Assembly (NCBI GenBank): GCA_905198575.1 | Contig: CAJKDC010000007.1 | Coordinates: forward strand, 1 to 54,120 | Length of the DNA: 54,120 bases | From: an uncultured Bacteroides sp. | Lineage (GTDB): Bacteria > Bacteroidota > Bacteroidia > Bacteroidales > Bacteroidaceae | Direction of reading: 5' to 3' | Shown: piece after piece, positions 43,444 to 51,942 of the stretch | Layout of the letters: every line of letters begins with the position of its first letter | Numbering within the stretch: the stretch's first letter is position 1 | Notes under the pieces: model-generated | Databases searched by the model: none | What the model was told of the DNA's origin: nothing | What the model saw: the letters and a program-made list of their open reading frames with translations, nothing else | Program-made: the position numbers and the translations under genes

Positions 43444-45354
43444 ATGGCAAGAGACAACGATAATATAGGCGATTCGCTCAAATACGGGAATCTTCGCAAG
43501 GACCAGCGTTCCCGAATGTGGCTACAGACGGCTTACAACGCTTTCTGTCGGCTACAGAATTTCCGTGACATGCGCCGTGAATGTGTGGACTATGCCTACG
43601 GACGTCAATACAACCGCATGGTTGAATTCAACGGGCGGCGTATGACTAAGGAACAGTACATGAAGGAAAAGGGTATTCCTGTCTTGCAGAATAATATTCT
43701 TGGCAAACTTAAGCGTGTTGTTCAGGGGCAGTTCCGTCTTAACGATACGGCACCTGTCTGTACTGCTCCTGATCCGGCTGAGAAACAGAATGCGGATATC
43801 TGGTCCGTTTTACTTAAACAGAACATGAAGATGAACAAGCGTGCCGAAAAGGATGCGCGTATGTTCGAGGAGTTCCTTATAAGCGGAATGGCCATATATA
43901 AATCATCATGGGTATATCGCAAAGGCAAACAGGACGTGTTTACAGACTACGTAAATCCTAACTTTGCCTTCTGGCCGCATACGCTCGATTTTGACATGGA
44001 AGATATTCGTTTTTGCGGTGTACTGCACGATTTGGATTTTTCCGATGTATTGGCCAAGTTCAGCCGTTCGGATGAGGACGATGTAAAGCTAAGGGACATC
44101 TATACGCACTGTATTGACCAGGAGTATATTTGCAGCCAGTATGCTACCGATAAACGCACAAGCGATTTGTCACAGACGGACTTCTATATGCCTGCTGAAT
44201 ACGGGAAATGCCGTGTTATCGAGCTATGGACACAGGAACGCCGCAAAGCCTGGTTCTGCATGGATCCGGAAGCCGGTGATCCTTATTATGTTCCGATTGA
44301 TGAAGAGCAGCTTATCAAGAAAACCAACCGGGAAAGACTTGAATTGAATATCAAGCGTAATCCGGACGGCTCTCCCATGCTTGGAGCAGACGGAAAAGTG
44401 CAATACTTTATTAATCCGCAGCAGTACGAAAAAGAACATATTATCACTTATGAACGGCGCATAGAAACGTACTGGTATTACCGTTATCTTTCGCCGGACG
44501 GCTATGTATTGGATGAAGGCGTTTCTCCTTACTGGAATGGCGGTGAATCATTCCATCCTTTTACCTTCAAGCCTTATCCATACATAGACGGCGAATTTCA
44601 TCCGTTCCTTTCTGAAATGATGCCTGCACAGGACTATTTCAATTACTATATGATTGCGCTGGATTTCTATGTGCGCAATGCCGCGAAAGGCGTGCTGATG
44701 ATTGATGAGCTGGCACTGAGTGACGAAATGAGCATCGAAGAGATAGCCGACCAGTATGTCAAGACAAACGGTGTAATTCTTTATACATCAAGACAGGGCG
44801 GACGTGCACCGGATACCAAGACAGCCAGCAGCATTCCCGGTGGTTTCGACTACTTTATACAGCTGTCACGTTCACTTACGGAGGACGTTTCAGGTGTGCA
44901 GGCTGCATTGCAAGGCAAGAAAGAAGGCAATACCAGCGGTGTAATGTATCAGGCACAGATTTCTCAGGCTTCGGCTTCGATACTGGACCTTATACGTACA
45001 TTCAATTCTTTCCTGAACAATACTGCTTATAAGGTCGTAAAGGAAATGCAGTGTTTCTATTCCGGCCGTAAGGCACTCAATATCGGCGGCCAGCGTGTTC
45101 CGGTTGATTTGGATACCATTCACGATGTGGACTTGGATATATCTATATCCGAAGATATGGACAGTCCGGTCTATCGTGCCTTGCTCAACCAGTTCCTGAT
45201 GGCTGCGGTAGACAAAGGACAGTTGCCTTTCCGTCTGGCCGTAGAAGCCGGAGACTTCCCGAACTCCAGCAAGGTAATAGCGCTTCTGGACCAGTACGAG
45301 GAACAGATGCGACAGCAACAGGCTCAACAAACTGCTTTGCAGGTACAGCAATAA
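43444..45354 (+). CDS. Portal protein
   Basis: This 636-residue protein starts at MARDNDNIGDSLKYGNLRKD; the upstream open codons cross a TAATTTTG promoter-like box (near 43422) and are rejected. Features of P22/SU10-type portals: RRECVDYAYGRQYN near 45-58, KGIPVLQNNILGKLKRVVQGQ, VNPNFAFWPHTLDFDMEDIRF, the wing/stem segments with EMMPAQDYFNYYMIALDFYV, GVQAALQGKKEGNTSGVMYQAQ, and a C-terminal Gln-rich tail (EEQMRQQQAQQTALQVQQ). Twelve copies would form the DNA gate of the capsid. It faces away from the HAD gene and converges on the terminase unit, with a terminator right after its stop. Confidence 0.85.
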   Translation: MARDNDNIGDSLKYGNLRKDQRSRMWLQTAYNAFCRLQNFRDMRRECVDYAYGRQYNRMVEFNGRRMTKEQYMKEKGIPVLQNNILGKLKRVVQGQFRLNDTAPVCTAPDPAEKQNADIWSVLLKQNMKMNKRAEKDARMFEEFLISGMAIYKSSWVYRKGKQDVFTDYVNPNFAFWPHTLDFDMEDIRFCGVLHDLDFSDVLAKFSRSDEDDVKLRDIYTHCIDQEYICSQYATDKRTSDLSQTDFYMPAEYGKCRVIELWTQERRKAWFCMDPEAGDPYYVPIDEEQLIKKTNRERLELNIKRNPDGSPMLGADGKVQYFINPQQYEKEHIITYERRIETYWYYRYLSPDGYVLDEGVSPYWNGGESFHPFTFKPYPYIDGEFHPFLSEMMPAQDYFNYYMIALDFYVRNAAKGVLMIDELALSDEMSIEEIADQYVKTNGVILYTSRQGGRAPDTKTASSIPGGFDYFIQLSRSLTEDVSGVQAALQGKKEGNTSGVMYQAQISQASASILDLIRTFNSFLNNTAYKVVKEMQCFYSGRKALNIGGQRVPVDLDTIHDVDLDISISEDMDSPVYRALLNQFLMAAVDKGQLPFRLAVEAGDFPNSSKVIALLDQYEEQMRQQQAQQTALQVQQ

Positions 45355-45376
45355 TTTCATTTTCTTGGTTATCACG

Positions 45377-45412
45377 AAGGGTGCCGGATTTGTTTCTGGC
45401 ACCCTTCTTTTT
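45377..45412 (+). terminator. Terminator after portal gene
   Basis: AAGGGTGCC (45377-45385) and GGCACCCTT (45398-45406) with a 12-base loop, followed by CTTTTTTATTT. It stops portal transcription before the oppositely directed terminase unit. Confidence 0.85.
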
Positions 45413-45807
45413 TATTTCTTGTACAGACAAAGCGAGTAATACCGCTGCCATAAAAGCAACCTGCGTTTCTTATCTTCTCCTGTACATCTTCTGTCAGGCA
45501 CGTTTTTCGATGGGGTATAATAGAAACATTTGTCTTTAAGCTCGTTACGGCTAAGAGGCTTGCCGAAGCGTCCGCGTCTGCGCAAGTAGATGTACGAATC
45601 TGTACGCAAATAATAGATGTCGTATGTGATTGCAGTCAGCTTCTTTTTGTTCGGATCATAAATCACATAATACCGGTGTCCTTTCTTCTGATATTTACGT
45701 TCAGCCTCATCAATGGCTTTCTGTAACATTACACTGGATTTTAAAAGGGCCTCAGCCTTGCTGCACTGTCCCTTCAGGTTTGCGGCAATACTTTTAATTA
45801 TATTCAT
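45412..45807 (-). CDS. Hypothetical basic phage protein, 131 residues
   Basis: This is a very basic protein: an N-terminal helix (SIAANLKGQCSKAEALLKSS), then a Lys/Arg/Tyr-rich beta part (KGHRYYVIYDPNKKKLTAIT, YIYLRRRGRFGKPLSRNELK) and a charged C-terminus. It starts three bases after the terminase stop and is translated in the same unit. Nucleic-acid binding is suggested by charge only. No family recognised. Confidence 0.6.
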   Translation of the reverse strand: MNIIKSIAANLKGQCSKAEALLKSSVMLQKAIDEAERKYQKKGHRYYVIYDPNKKKLTAITYDIYYLRTDSYIYLRRRGRFGKPLSRNELKDKCFYYTPSKNVPDRRCTGEDKKRRLLLWQRYYSLCLYKK

Positions 45808-45810
45808 AAT

Positions 45811-48024
45811 CTATCGGTTTAATAAAAATTCTATGCTAGTCGTATGGGCAGCCAGCTGCCTTCTACGTTCCATTCTTTCTTTCTCGGTTGCCTTTTTGCG
45901 CACCGGGTATCGGTCCCACTCAAAACGGCTTACATATAGTCCTATCGAACGGCTCATTACACGGTCATCGTGCTTTCCGGGTATAGCGCCGTACTTGCCG
46001 TTCGGGAACTTCATGTAGTAGGACAGTTCGTCCAGCATACCTTTTTCTCTCTCTATCCAGAGCATATCCCTTACGCATTGGCCCATATATTTGATAATGG
46101 CGACTTTGGTGTTGCGGTTGGTGTTGTATCCCCACATCACTTCACGGTAGTTTCCACTTTTGTCAAGCTCGCTTCTGTTGTGAGAATACAGGTTGTCATA
46201 GAGCGGCAGCAGAATCGGGAAAAACAGTTCCGTCACATTGTCCGTGTCTATATCGTTCAGCTTGCTGTAGGCGGTATTGTTTTCTACAATCAGCAAAGCA
46301 TCGTTATAATAATGTGCTATCTGCGCACATTTGATAGCCAGCATGTCCGGATCACAATGCCCCCACCATTCAGCAACTACTTCCGGTCCTGCATCTTCAT
46401 TGAGCACGCCGTCCTCTCCCATCATTCCTGCACGGTCCAGAACGGTAATACACGAGGGGTCGCTGGTCTTGTATTTTCCCCCAATGTCAACACTTACAAA
46501 ATAGCGGTTCAGCAGCTGCACGGATTTGTCAGGATATGCCCATATCTTTAGCGGTCCGGCTTCTTCGCTCACGGGGTGCACATTTTTGACGGCCATTTGG
46601 CCTTTCGGAGCATCGCCGTATATATCCCCCTGCAGTAAAGGCTTCCGGCAGAATTTCCGCTGTTTTTCTATCTTGTAAATGTCAAATTCTGCGGTACCGC
46701 TGTACTTGAATGCTTCTATGGCATCACTTGGATATTCCTGCTGCATATCCTGATGGTCTTTGTACTCGGCCATCTTGTGCTTGTACCAGTAGATACCTTC
46801 CAGCGTGGCTCCTATCACCCAGAGATGAAACAGGTAGTCCCACAAGTTTCGGGTGTCGCTTCTTCTGGAAAGCAGTATGCAGGCCCATTCCAGCAGATTG
46901 TCTACCTTCATGCGATACTGCTCAATTTCAAACCAGGCAACAAATACGGGTTCAAAGGCACTTACTTTCTCGCCGTAATCGTCTACCTCATTGGCACGGT
47001 CCCATTCGTCTTTGAAGAAGTTGGCACCGTTAGGCGTGGATTCATACACAATCATTGTGTAGGGTTTCATCAGCACACCGGAACAGCTCGATTTAATCTG
47101 TTTTTGCGGATCACGCTGTTCGGTCTGCGGCCAGAAGGCTACTTCCGTACAGTGCGCCAGCGATGCGTCACCGCCTCGCGCTCCTTCAGGATTTATGGCT
47201 GTTGCGGTCTTGATTTTGCAGTTACGCAAGGGTATCAGACTGATGTTCTGCGTTCCACCGCCTTTTATTTTGGGTTGGCTGTCGTCGTAATCTACTCCCA
47301 GTTCCATGAATAGGAAGTCGGGCAGCTGCGTGATGAGCTTCACGTACATGTCCTTTACTTCGGCGGCACTGTCTCCCTGGTGTCCTACTATGATACTGTT
47401 CCAGCTTTTCACCCATAAAAGCTGTATCCATGCCATGTAGATTTGCGTCACTGTACTTCCACCCCACTGACGGCATTTAAGCAGGATAATGCGGATTGGC
47501 TGTCCGCTCAGTCGGCTCTTTTCAAAGCGTTTCACCAGTTTAATCTGGGCCGGTCTTAGCTTGAACGGTATATCCTCTCCACCTTCCTTGTTCTTTATTC
47601 GGGCATAGGCATAGCAGAAAAAATAGAAATCATGTTTGGCCCATTCCCGAAGAAACTCTTCCATGACGGTACGTCTGAGGTCGCTGTTGTATTCTCCATA
47701 TTCCTGAATGCAGAATTCCTCGATGCTCTCGCACCGTGCTATGCGGTAGATAACGCCCACGGAAAGCATGGATACAGGCAGATGCAGCAGCGCGGACTGA
47801 CGGCCATCTTCGGCATACGAATAGAAATCGTCTATGTATATTTCTTTCCGTTTTCCCGGCGCACCCTCACCTGTCAGCGGATTGTAGTCGACAAACAGTT
47901 CCTTTTCTCGCAATCCGTTTGCACGTACCATTTCTTCGGCCATAAGCAGTATTTTGGCCGAATAAAGGGAGCGCAACCGCGCTTTTTCTTCTTCGCTGTA
48001 TGTGGTCAATACGTCATTTCCCAT
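45811..48024 (-). CDS. terL: Terminase large subunit
   Basis: Start chosen at MGNDVLTTYSEEEKARLRSL (737 residues), overlapping the upstream gene by 19 bases; a Met nine codons earlier is an alternative, and 49 more open codons before that lie inside the upstream gene. ATPase motifs: Walker A-like KCRQWGGST (183-191), acidic Walker B region in CTEVAFW (E294), coupling motif YESTPNG (327-333). Nuclease domain: SVDIGG (D513), LIVENNTAYS and a late HDDRVMS. It is longer than typical TerL (400-600), with an N-terminal extension of about 150 residues. It powers DNA packaging through the portal. Separate strands for portal and terminase are unusual. Confidence 0.9.
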   Translation of the reverse strand: MGNDVLTTYSEEEKARLRSLYSAKILLMAEEMVRANGLREKELFVDYNPLTGEGAPGKRKEIYIDDFYSYAEDGRQSALLHLPVSMLSVGVIYRIARCESIEEFCIQEYGEYNSDLRRTVMEEFLREWAKHDFYFFCYAYARIKNKEGGEDIPFKLRPAQIKLVKRFEKSRLSGQPIRIILLKCRQWGGSTVTQIYMAWIQLLWVKSWNSIIVGHQGDSAAEVKDMYVKLITQLPDFLFMELGVDYDDSQPKIKGGGTQNISLIPLRNCKIKTATAINPEGARGGDASLAHCTEVAFWPQTEQRDPQKQIKSSCSGVLMKPYTMIVYESTPNGANFFKDEWDRANEVDDYGEKVSAFEPVFVAWFEIEQYRMKVDNLLEWACILLSRRSDTRNLWDYLFHLWVIGATLEGIYWYKHKMAEYKDHQDMQQEYPSDAIEAFKYSGTAEFDIYKIEKQRKFCRKPLLQGDIYGDAPKGQMAVKNVHPVSEEAGPLKIWAYPDKSVQLLNRYFVSVDIGGKYKTSDPSCITVLDRAGMMGEDGVLNEDAGPEVVAEWWGHCDPDMLAIKCAQIAHYYNDALLIVENNTAYSKLNDIDTDNVTELFFPILLPLYDNLYSHNRSELDKSGNYREVMWGYNTNRNTKVAIIKYMGQCVRDMLWIEREKGMLDELSYYMKFPNGKYGAIPGKHDDRVMSRSIGLYVSRFEWDRYPVRKKATEKERMERRRQLAAHTTSIEFLLNR

Positions 48025-48461
48025 CTTCTCTCTATTTTCCTGTAAATCCATCCGGCTGCAAGCGTTGACAGGTGAAGCGCGGCGGCTATGCCTGGAATAA
48101 ACATACCTGTAAGTGTCAGCAGTATCAGACTGATTTTTCTTTGCCTTCCAGAGTGTGCCAGCGTCATGCCTAGATAGAAATATATCACACTGCTCCATCC
48201 CAGTACGGCTTTATCCGGCATAAGGATATATACGGACAAAGCTGCAACCAGCCATGCAATAATTGTACGTGGCCATGTCGCTATTTTCCACATCATCAGC
48301 CAGCCTATTCCGTTTAGCAGATAATGCAGTATTCCTGCATGGCCGAACATGTAAATCAGGCAGTGCCATGCAGGATAGTTTTTCCCGGCTGCCAGCTGTT
48401 CAGGGTAAGGCAGTGTGGCCAGCATGAACAGATACAGCAGTATGAAATATCTCAGTTTCAT
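48006..48461 (-). CDS. Rhomboid-like intramembrane protease
   Basis: The 151-residue protein has about six hydrophobic segments. It shows the rhomboid pattern with matching spacing: H41-x4-H46-x3-N50 (GHAGILHYLLN; GlpG H145, H150, N154), the catalytic-serine loop G88-W-S90-S-V-I-Y94 (GlpG GLSGVVY, S201) and the catalytic His in ALHLSTLAAG (H130, G137; GlpG H254 followed by G at +7). The second G of GxSG is Ser here. The L1 loop is short and no extra cytoplasmic domain is present. It is coupled to both neighbours: 4-base overlap with the upstream gene and 19 with terminase. Rhomboids cut membrane helices; the substrate is unknown, but the capsid protein start is a candidate. An inactive rhomboid relative cannot be excluded. 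Confidence 0.65.
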   Translation of the reverse strand: MKLRYFILLYLFMLATLPYPEQLAAGKNYPAWHCLIYMFGHAGILHYLLNGIGWLMMWKIATWPRTIIAWLVAALSVYILMPDKAVLGWSSVIYFYLGMTLAHSGRQRKISLILLTLTGMFIPGIAAALHLSTLAAGWIYRKIERRWEMTY

Positions 48462-48844
48462 TTCTGTTTCATCTTTTTGAGTATTCTGAAAATGTGGTGC
48501 GGACTTATCCCTAGACAGGGTGCAGGAAGGTCCAGGGCAGTCAGTATGATTTTGCGGTTGCTCAGTCCGCTATCCTGTAATTTCTCGCATTCGTTTATAA
48601 ACGATTGATATAATTTCTTTTTGTAAAAATGACAGTTGAATCGTAAATGTCCGGTTCGTCTCCAGTAACACCATATTCTTGAAGCTATCGCTACACTGAT
48701 ATAGTGATGATCAGCAGGCATAACGGCCAGCACCTTGCATATAGCATACATGCTTGGATACCGGCAGCTTTTCTTTAATTCCATAAACTCATCGAGGATA
48801 TATTCATTTCTCTCGTTGAGTGCTTCACTTTCTCCTTTTTTCAT
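48458..48844 (-). CDS. Small HTH-like protein upstream of terminase, possible small subunit
   Basis: This 128-residue basic protein is first of the leftward terminase unit. An HTH-like stretch at the end (GLSNRKIILTALDLPAPCLGISPHHIFRIL interpreted as two helices with a turn) and a helical N-terminus (NERNEYILDEFMELKKS) would suit a terminase small subunit or a DNA-binding protein. No family match is recalled, so the small-subunit role is from position only. Its stop overlaps the rhomboid-like gene start by four bases. Confidence 0.55.
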   Translation of the reverse strand: MKKGESEALNERNEYILDEFMELKKSCRYPSMYAICKVLAVMPADHHYISVAIASRIWCYWRRTGHLRFNCHFYKKKLYQSFINECEKLQDSGLSNRKIILTALDLPAPCLGISPHHIFRILKKMKQK

Positions 48845-48955
48845 GTTCCTGATTTTTCCTTTTACCTATTCAAATTTACGATAGCGTATTGACATGATTC
48901 ACTTTTTTAATGGCAAGTAGTTCTAAATTTGTAATTATCAATAATGAAATTAGGT
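48845..48955. promoter_or_regulatory. Divergent region between terminase and capsid units
   Basis: A TAAATTTG -7-like box (near 48924-48931) points right toward the scaffold gene, with no clear -33 TTG at standard spacing. No leftward consensus is seen. Late phage promoters may need a phage activator. Confidence 0.35.
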
Positions 48956-49744
48956 ATGGCTAAAAAAGAAAACATGAATCCGGACGAAAATCCGAAGAAA
49001 AGAAACTGGAGAGATATTGCCAGCGCACGTAACCCAGACCTTAATCTGGACGATGATGAAGCGGTAGCCTCTTGGTTGAAAGAGAACTTCAATCAGTACG
49101 ACCGCATGAGTACGGAAAGGCAGCAGCTCAATGACCTGTTAGCCTCATCGCCGGAAGCAGCAGGAATACTTACCGGTCTTAGCGAAGGTATCAGTGCAGA
49201 CGGCAAGCCGTTCTCTTTGATGGGATATATCATCGACAACTACTGGGATGAAATTCAGTCGGCCAAAACAAAAGAAGAAGCGGCAGAAATGGCTTCCAAA
49301 AAAGAAGCGGCCAACATCGCAAGTGCGGCAGAGCGTGAAAAGCGTTCTAAAAGCTATTCCGATAATCTGGCTGTAAGCGACCAGGCATTGACAGATGCCA
49401 TGAATAAGGCCAACATGGATGAAGCTGCTGTTAGCGGTATGCTGGCTTGGCTGTATGGCGATGCCGAAAGGCAGGATGGTTTGATTTATCGAATAGTACG
49501 TAACGAGCTGAACGAAGAGGACTGGACACAGCTGCTGTATGCGTTCAACCGTGATAAGGATTTGGATGCAGCACGCAATGACGGCAGACGTGAATCACGT
49601 TCCGAACGCGGTGCGCCTCATCGTACATTCAAAGGTAACATGCCTGCTGATTTGGGCGGTGGCGGCAGTCAGATGCGCGAACAGGAAAACGAAGATCCGA
49701 CTGTTGCTCATTACAGGAAGATGGGAGAGAAAAAAATTAAGTAA
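48956..49744 (+). CDS. Putative scaffolding protein
   Basis: Starting at MAKKENMNPDENPKKRNWRD (262 residues; a Met four codons earlier is possible). It is almost entirely helical and strongly charged, with coiled-coil character in the middle (SAKTKEEAAEMASKKEAANI) and a basic, Gly-rich C-terminus. This composition and the position right before the capsid gene (18-base gap) are typical of phage scaffolding proteins, whose C-terminus binds the coat protein inside the procapsid. No protease domain is seen. Confidence 0.7.
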   Translation: MAKKENMNPDENPKKRNWRDIASARNPDLNLDDDEAVASWLKENFNQYDRMSTERQQLNDLLASSPEAAGILTGLSEGISADGKPFSLMGYIIDNYWDEIQSAKTKEEAAEMASKKEAANIASAAEREKRSKSYSDNLAVSDQALTDAMNKANMDEAAVSGMLAWLYGDAERQDGLIYRIVRNELNEEDWTQLLYAFNRDKDLDAARNDGRRESRSERGAPHRTFKGNMPADLGGGGSQMREQENEDPTVAHYRKMGEKKIK

Positions 49745-49762
49745 CATAAAAATAGATTAGTT

Positions 49763-51256
49763 ATGAAAAAGGTAAAATCATTATTTCAATTCATGTTCAG
49801 CGTGATTGTCATGCTGATTGTAGGTGCAACGGGTGGCGGCTATGCCTGTGCGGCTGAAGATATGTCAGGCTCCGGTGTACAGGATTTGGGCAACGGTGGC
49901 GGTAAAGTCGTAGCCGGTGAATCGTCAATGACCAAGAACGAAGTTATTCAGGATGCAGAGTGGTATGTCAAGCAGATTAACAAGGCTATTGTCGAGATGA
50001 AATTCTGCGGAACACCGATTGACCAGATTTTGCGTAATGCAGGTATCAACAAATCGGATTCCATTAAAGTAAAGTTTTATTCTGTTGGACAGCGACCTCT
50101 TAAAGCCGTAGTCAAAACTCAATTTGAGGAAATGACAAATGACACGCCACAAGCTATTGATTTGGAAGATAGCTCAATATTGGGCGCTATGGATACCTGT
50201 CTGTGTCTGGATGCTGACGGAAATTTCATTCCGGGTTATAAGCCGGGAACAACAGAGCAGGATATGACACGTCCTCTTATGATTCGCGTACACGCTGTTA
50301 ACAGCGAAACAAATAAGCCGATGATTTATGCGGTAAACGGTAAGAAGTATTCTTCTACGAATAAACATTTTATCATTCCTACACTACCGAAAGGTACAGT
50401 CCTGCTTCGCATGGGCCGTGCTGCTGCCGAGAAAGACGTACAGACCGGACAGTACTATGCTTTGCCTGATCCTGAAGAACAGTATTGCCAGCGTTTCATT
50501 ATGCAGGTAGAACAGACTGTTTACGACCGTTTAAGCAAAAAGGAAATTGAATGGTCCTTTACCCGTATGGAACGCATGGCTATGGAGGATATGCGTATCG
50601 GTATGGAAGCATCCGGATTGTTCGGTATTAAAAACATACATGCTATTAACGGACAAGGCAACATTTACACATGCGAAGGCATCTGGTATCGTGCCGGTAA
50701 AGACTTGGAATTGGGGCACTGGGAAGTTGTGATAGGTCCTGACGGTAAACCACTGGATGATGGCGAGAATAAGATTCAGCAGTATGTCATTACAGAAGAA
50801 GAACTGGTAGACCTTGTACAGCAGATTATTGAAGGTGCCGGAAACGGTTCACGCACCAAACTGGTATTTGTCGACAATACCATTTACTCTGCACTCTGCA
50901 AGATTCGTTCAGTGAACCGTGTACATATCTTCAATCCGGAAAATAATTATAACAACTGGGGATTGGACTTCCAGAGCTTCGAATCAATGGGTACAAAATT
51001 AATGTTCTATCGTCACGATTTGTTCAACGCCTGGGGCCTCAACGGTAAAGCCTTTTGTCTGGATCCTGAGTACCTTGACAAATGGGTGTTCCAGAACTGG
51101 GAGCGAAAAGAATACGATTTGACTAAATTGTTTATCCGCAATGCCGATGCGGTAACCATGCAGGAGTTCTCCTGCTGGACGCTCGGATTCCCGGATGCAC
51201 ATGCACGCATCACTATGCCGGAATATGTAGCCATTCCGAAAGATGAAGCTGCATAA
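49763..51256 (+). CDS. Major capsid protein with signal-like N-terminus
   Basis: The body (about 60-497) fits the SU10/DUF5309-like HK97-fold coat family: EQTVYDRLSKKEIEWSFTRM, KLVFVDNTIYSALCKI, a long loop, then MLFYRHDLFNAWG-like and WVFQNWERKEYDLTKLF segments. Its N-terminus is odd: MKKVKSLFQFMFSVIVMLIV is a basic plus hydrophobic segment, followed by GATGGGYACAAED, which fits a signal peptidase I or rhomboid-type cleavage region (after about residue 30). There is no internal ATG nearby at the usual coat start except within this segment, so the extension is probably translated. It follows the scaffold gene and ends at a strong terminator, as expected for the most abundant virion protein. 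Confidence 0.8.
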   Translation: MKKVKSLFQFMFSVIVMLIVGATGGGYACAAEDMSGSGVQDLGNGGGKVVAGESSMTKNEVIQDAEWYVKQINKAIVEMKFCGTPIDQILRNAGINKSDSIKVKFYSVGQRPLKAVVKTQFEEMTNDTPQAIDLEDSSILGAMDTCLCLDADGNFIPGYKPGTTEQDMTRPLMIRVHAVNSETNKPMIYAVNGKKYSSTNKHFIIPTLPKGTVLLRMGRAAAEKDVQTGQYYALPDPEEQYCQRFIMQVEQTVYDRLSKKEIEWSFTRMERMAMEDMRIGMEASGLFGIKNIHAINGQGNIYTCEGIWYRAGKDLELGHWEVVIGPDGKPLDDGENKIQQYVITEEELVDLVQQIIEGAGNGSRTKLVFVDNTIYSALCKIRSVNRVHIFNPENNYNNWGLDFQSFESMGTKLMFYRHDLFNAWGLNGKAFCLDPEYLDKWVFQNWERKEYDLTKLFIRNADAVTMQEFSCWTLGFPDAHARITMPEYVAIPKDEAA

Positions 51257-51269
51257 GTAGAATATTAGC

Positions 51270-51304
51270 AAGGTTCCGGTATGCTTGCCGGAACCTTTTT
51301 TATT
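51270..51304 (+). terminator. Terminator after the capsid gene
   Basis: AAGGTTCCGG (51270-51279) and CCGGAACCTT (51288-51297) with an 8-base loop, followed by a T-run. Partial read-through would supply the downstream connector genes at a lower level than capsid. Confidence 0.85.
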
Positions 51305-51324
51305 TAACTCTTAAAACAGAAATT

Positions 51325-51930
51325 ATGGGCAAGACTTATTATTGTTTCGAGGCCGTTTCCGCTTTTAATTTTCCGGTGGTGCATCATGGCAGACGAATGT
51401 TTGTAAACTTTTCCACTCCGGTAAATGGCGTGTCGCGTTATCTTACGGCTGACAAGACTTTGGCAGACAAGATTTGTAATCACCGCTGGTACCGCCAGGG
51501 CCTTATTACCATGAGGGTGGAAGAAGAAAAAGCGGTTAAGGTTGCTGAAATGGTACGGAATGCCGTGCAGCCGCAAAAGCCTTTATACCAGATTAATAAA
51601 ATGAAAATGTCTCCGCAAATACCAAAAGTGCCGGATACTCCTGTTCTCAGTGAGGACCAGAACTCAGTGAACAATAATGATGCAGTTGTTGAAGAAATGC
51701 CACAAACAGAAGATAAGGCAGAACAGGCAGAAGGTATGAAGCCTGCAGAAGATGTACAGCCGGAAGCAGAAGATAAAAGCGAATTTACAATAGAAAGTGT
51801 AGATTCATTTACCGAAGCTCGCGAATACCTTCGTACAATCGGTATTACATCGCCAATTACATCTAAACTTGAAATGGCAAAGATATGTAATGAAAGGGGT
51901 ATTGTATTCCCCAATTATTCACTTGAATAA
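51325..51930 (+). CDS. Putative head protein, acidic linker
   Basis: The 201-residue protein has a folded N-terminal part (GKTYYCFEAVSAFNFPVVHH, then ICNHRWYRQGLITMRVEEE), a long disordered acidic middle (about 95-155, with SEDQNSVNNNDAVVEEMPQT), and a short C-terminal helical motif (FTEAREYLRTIGITSPITSK) that looks like a small SAP/HeH-type helix-turn-helix element. This last motif occurs in phage head-joining proteins that touch DNA. It lies between the capsid and connector genes, so a head completion role is inferred. Confidence 0.6.
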   Translation: MGKTYYCFEAVSAFNFPVVHHGRRMFVNFSTPVNGVSRYLTADKTLADKICNHRWYRQGLITMRVEEEKAVKVAEMVRNAVQPQKPLYQINKMKMSPQIPKVPDTPVLSEDQNSVNNNDAVVEEMPQTEDKAEQAEGMKPAEDVQPEAEDKSEFTIESVDSFTEAREYLRTIGITSPITSKLEMAKICNERGIVFPNYSLE

Positions 51931-51942
51931 CAACGTAAAGAT

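Noticed and set aside
48025..48198. 58 extra N-terminal codons for terminase
   Set aside because: They lie inside the upstream rhomboid-like gene on the same strand in another frame and read as low-quality sequence.
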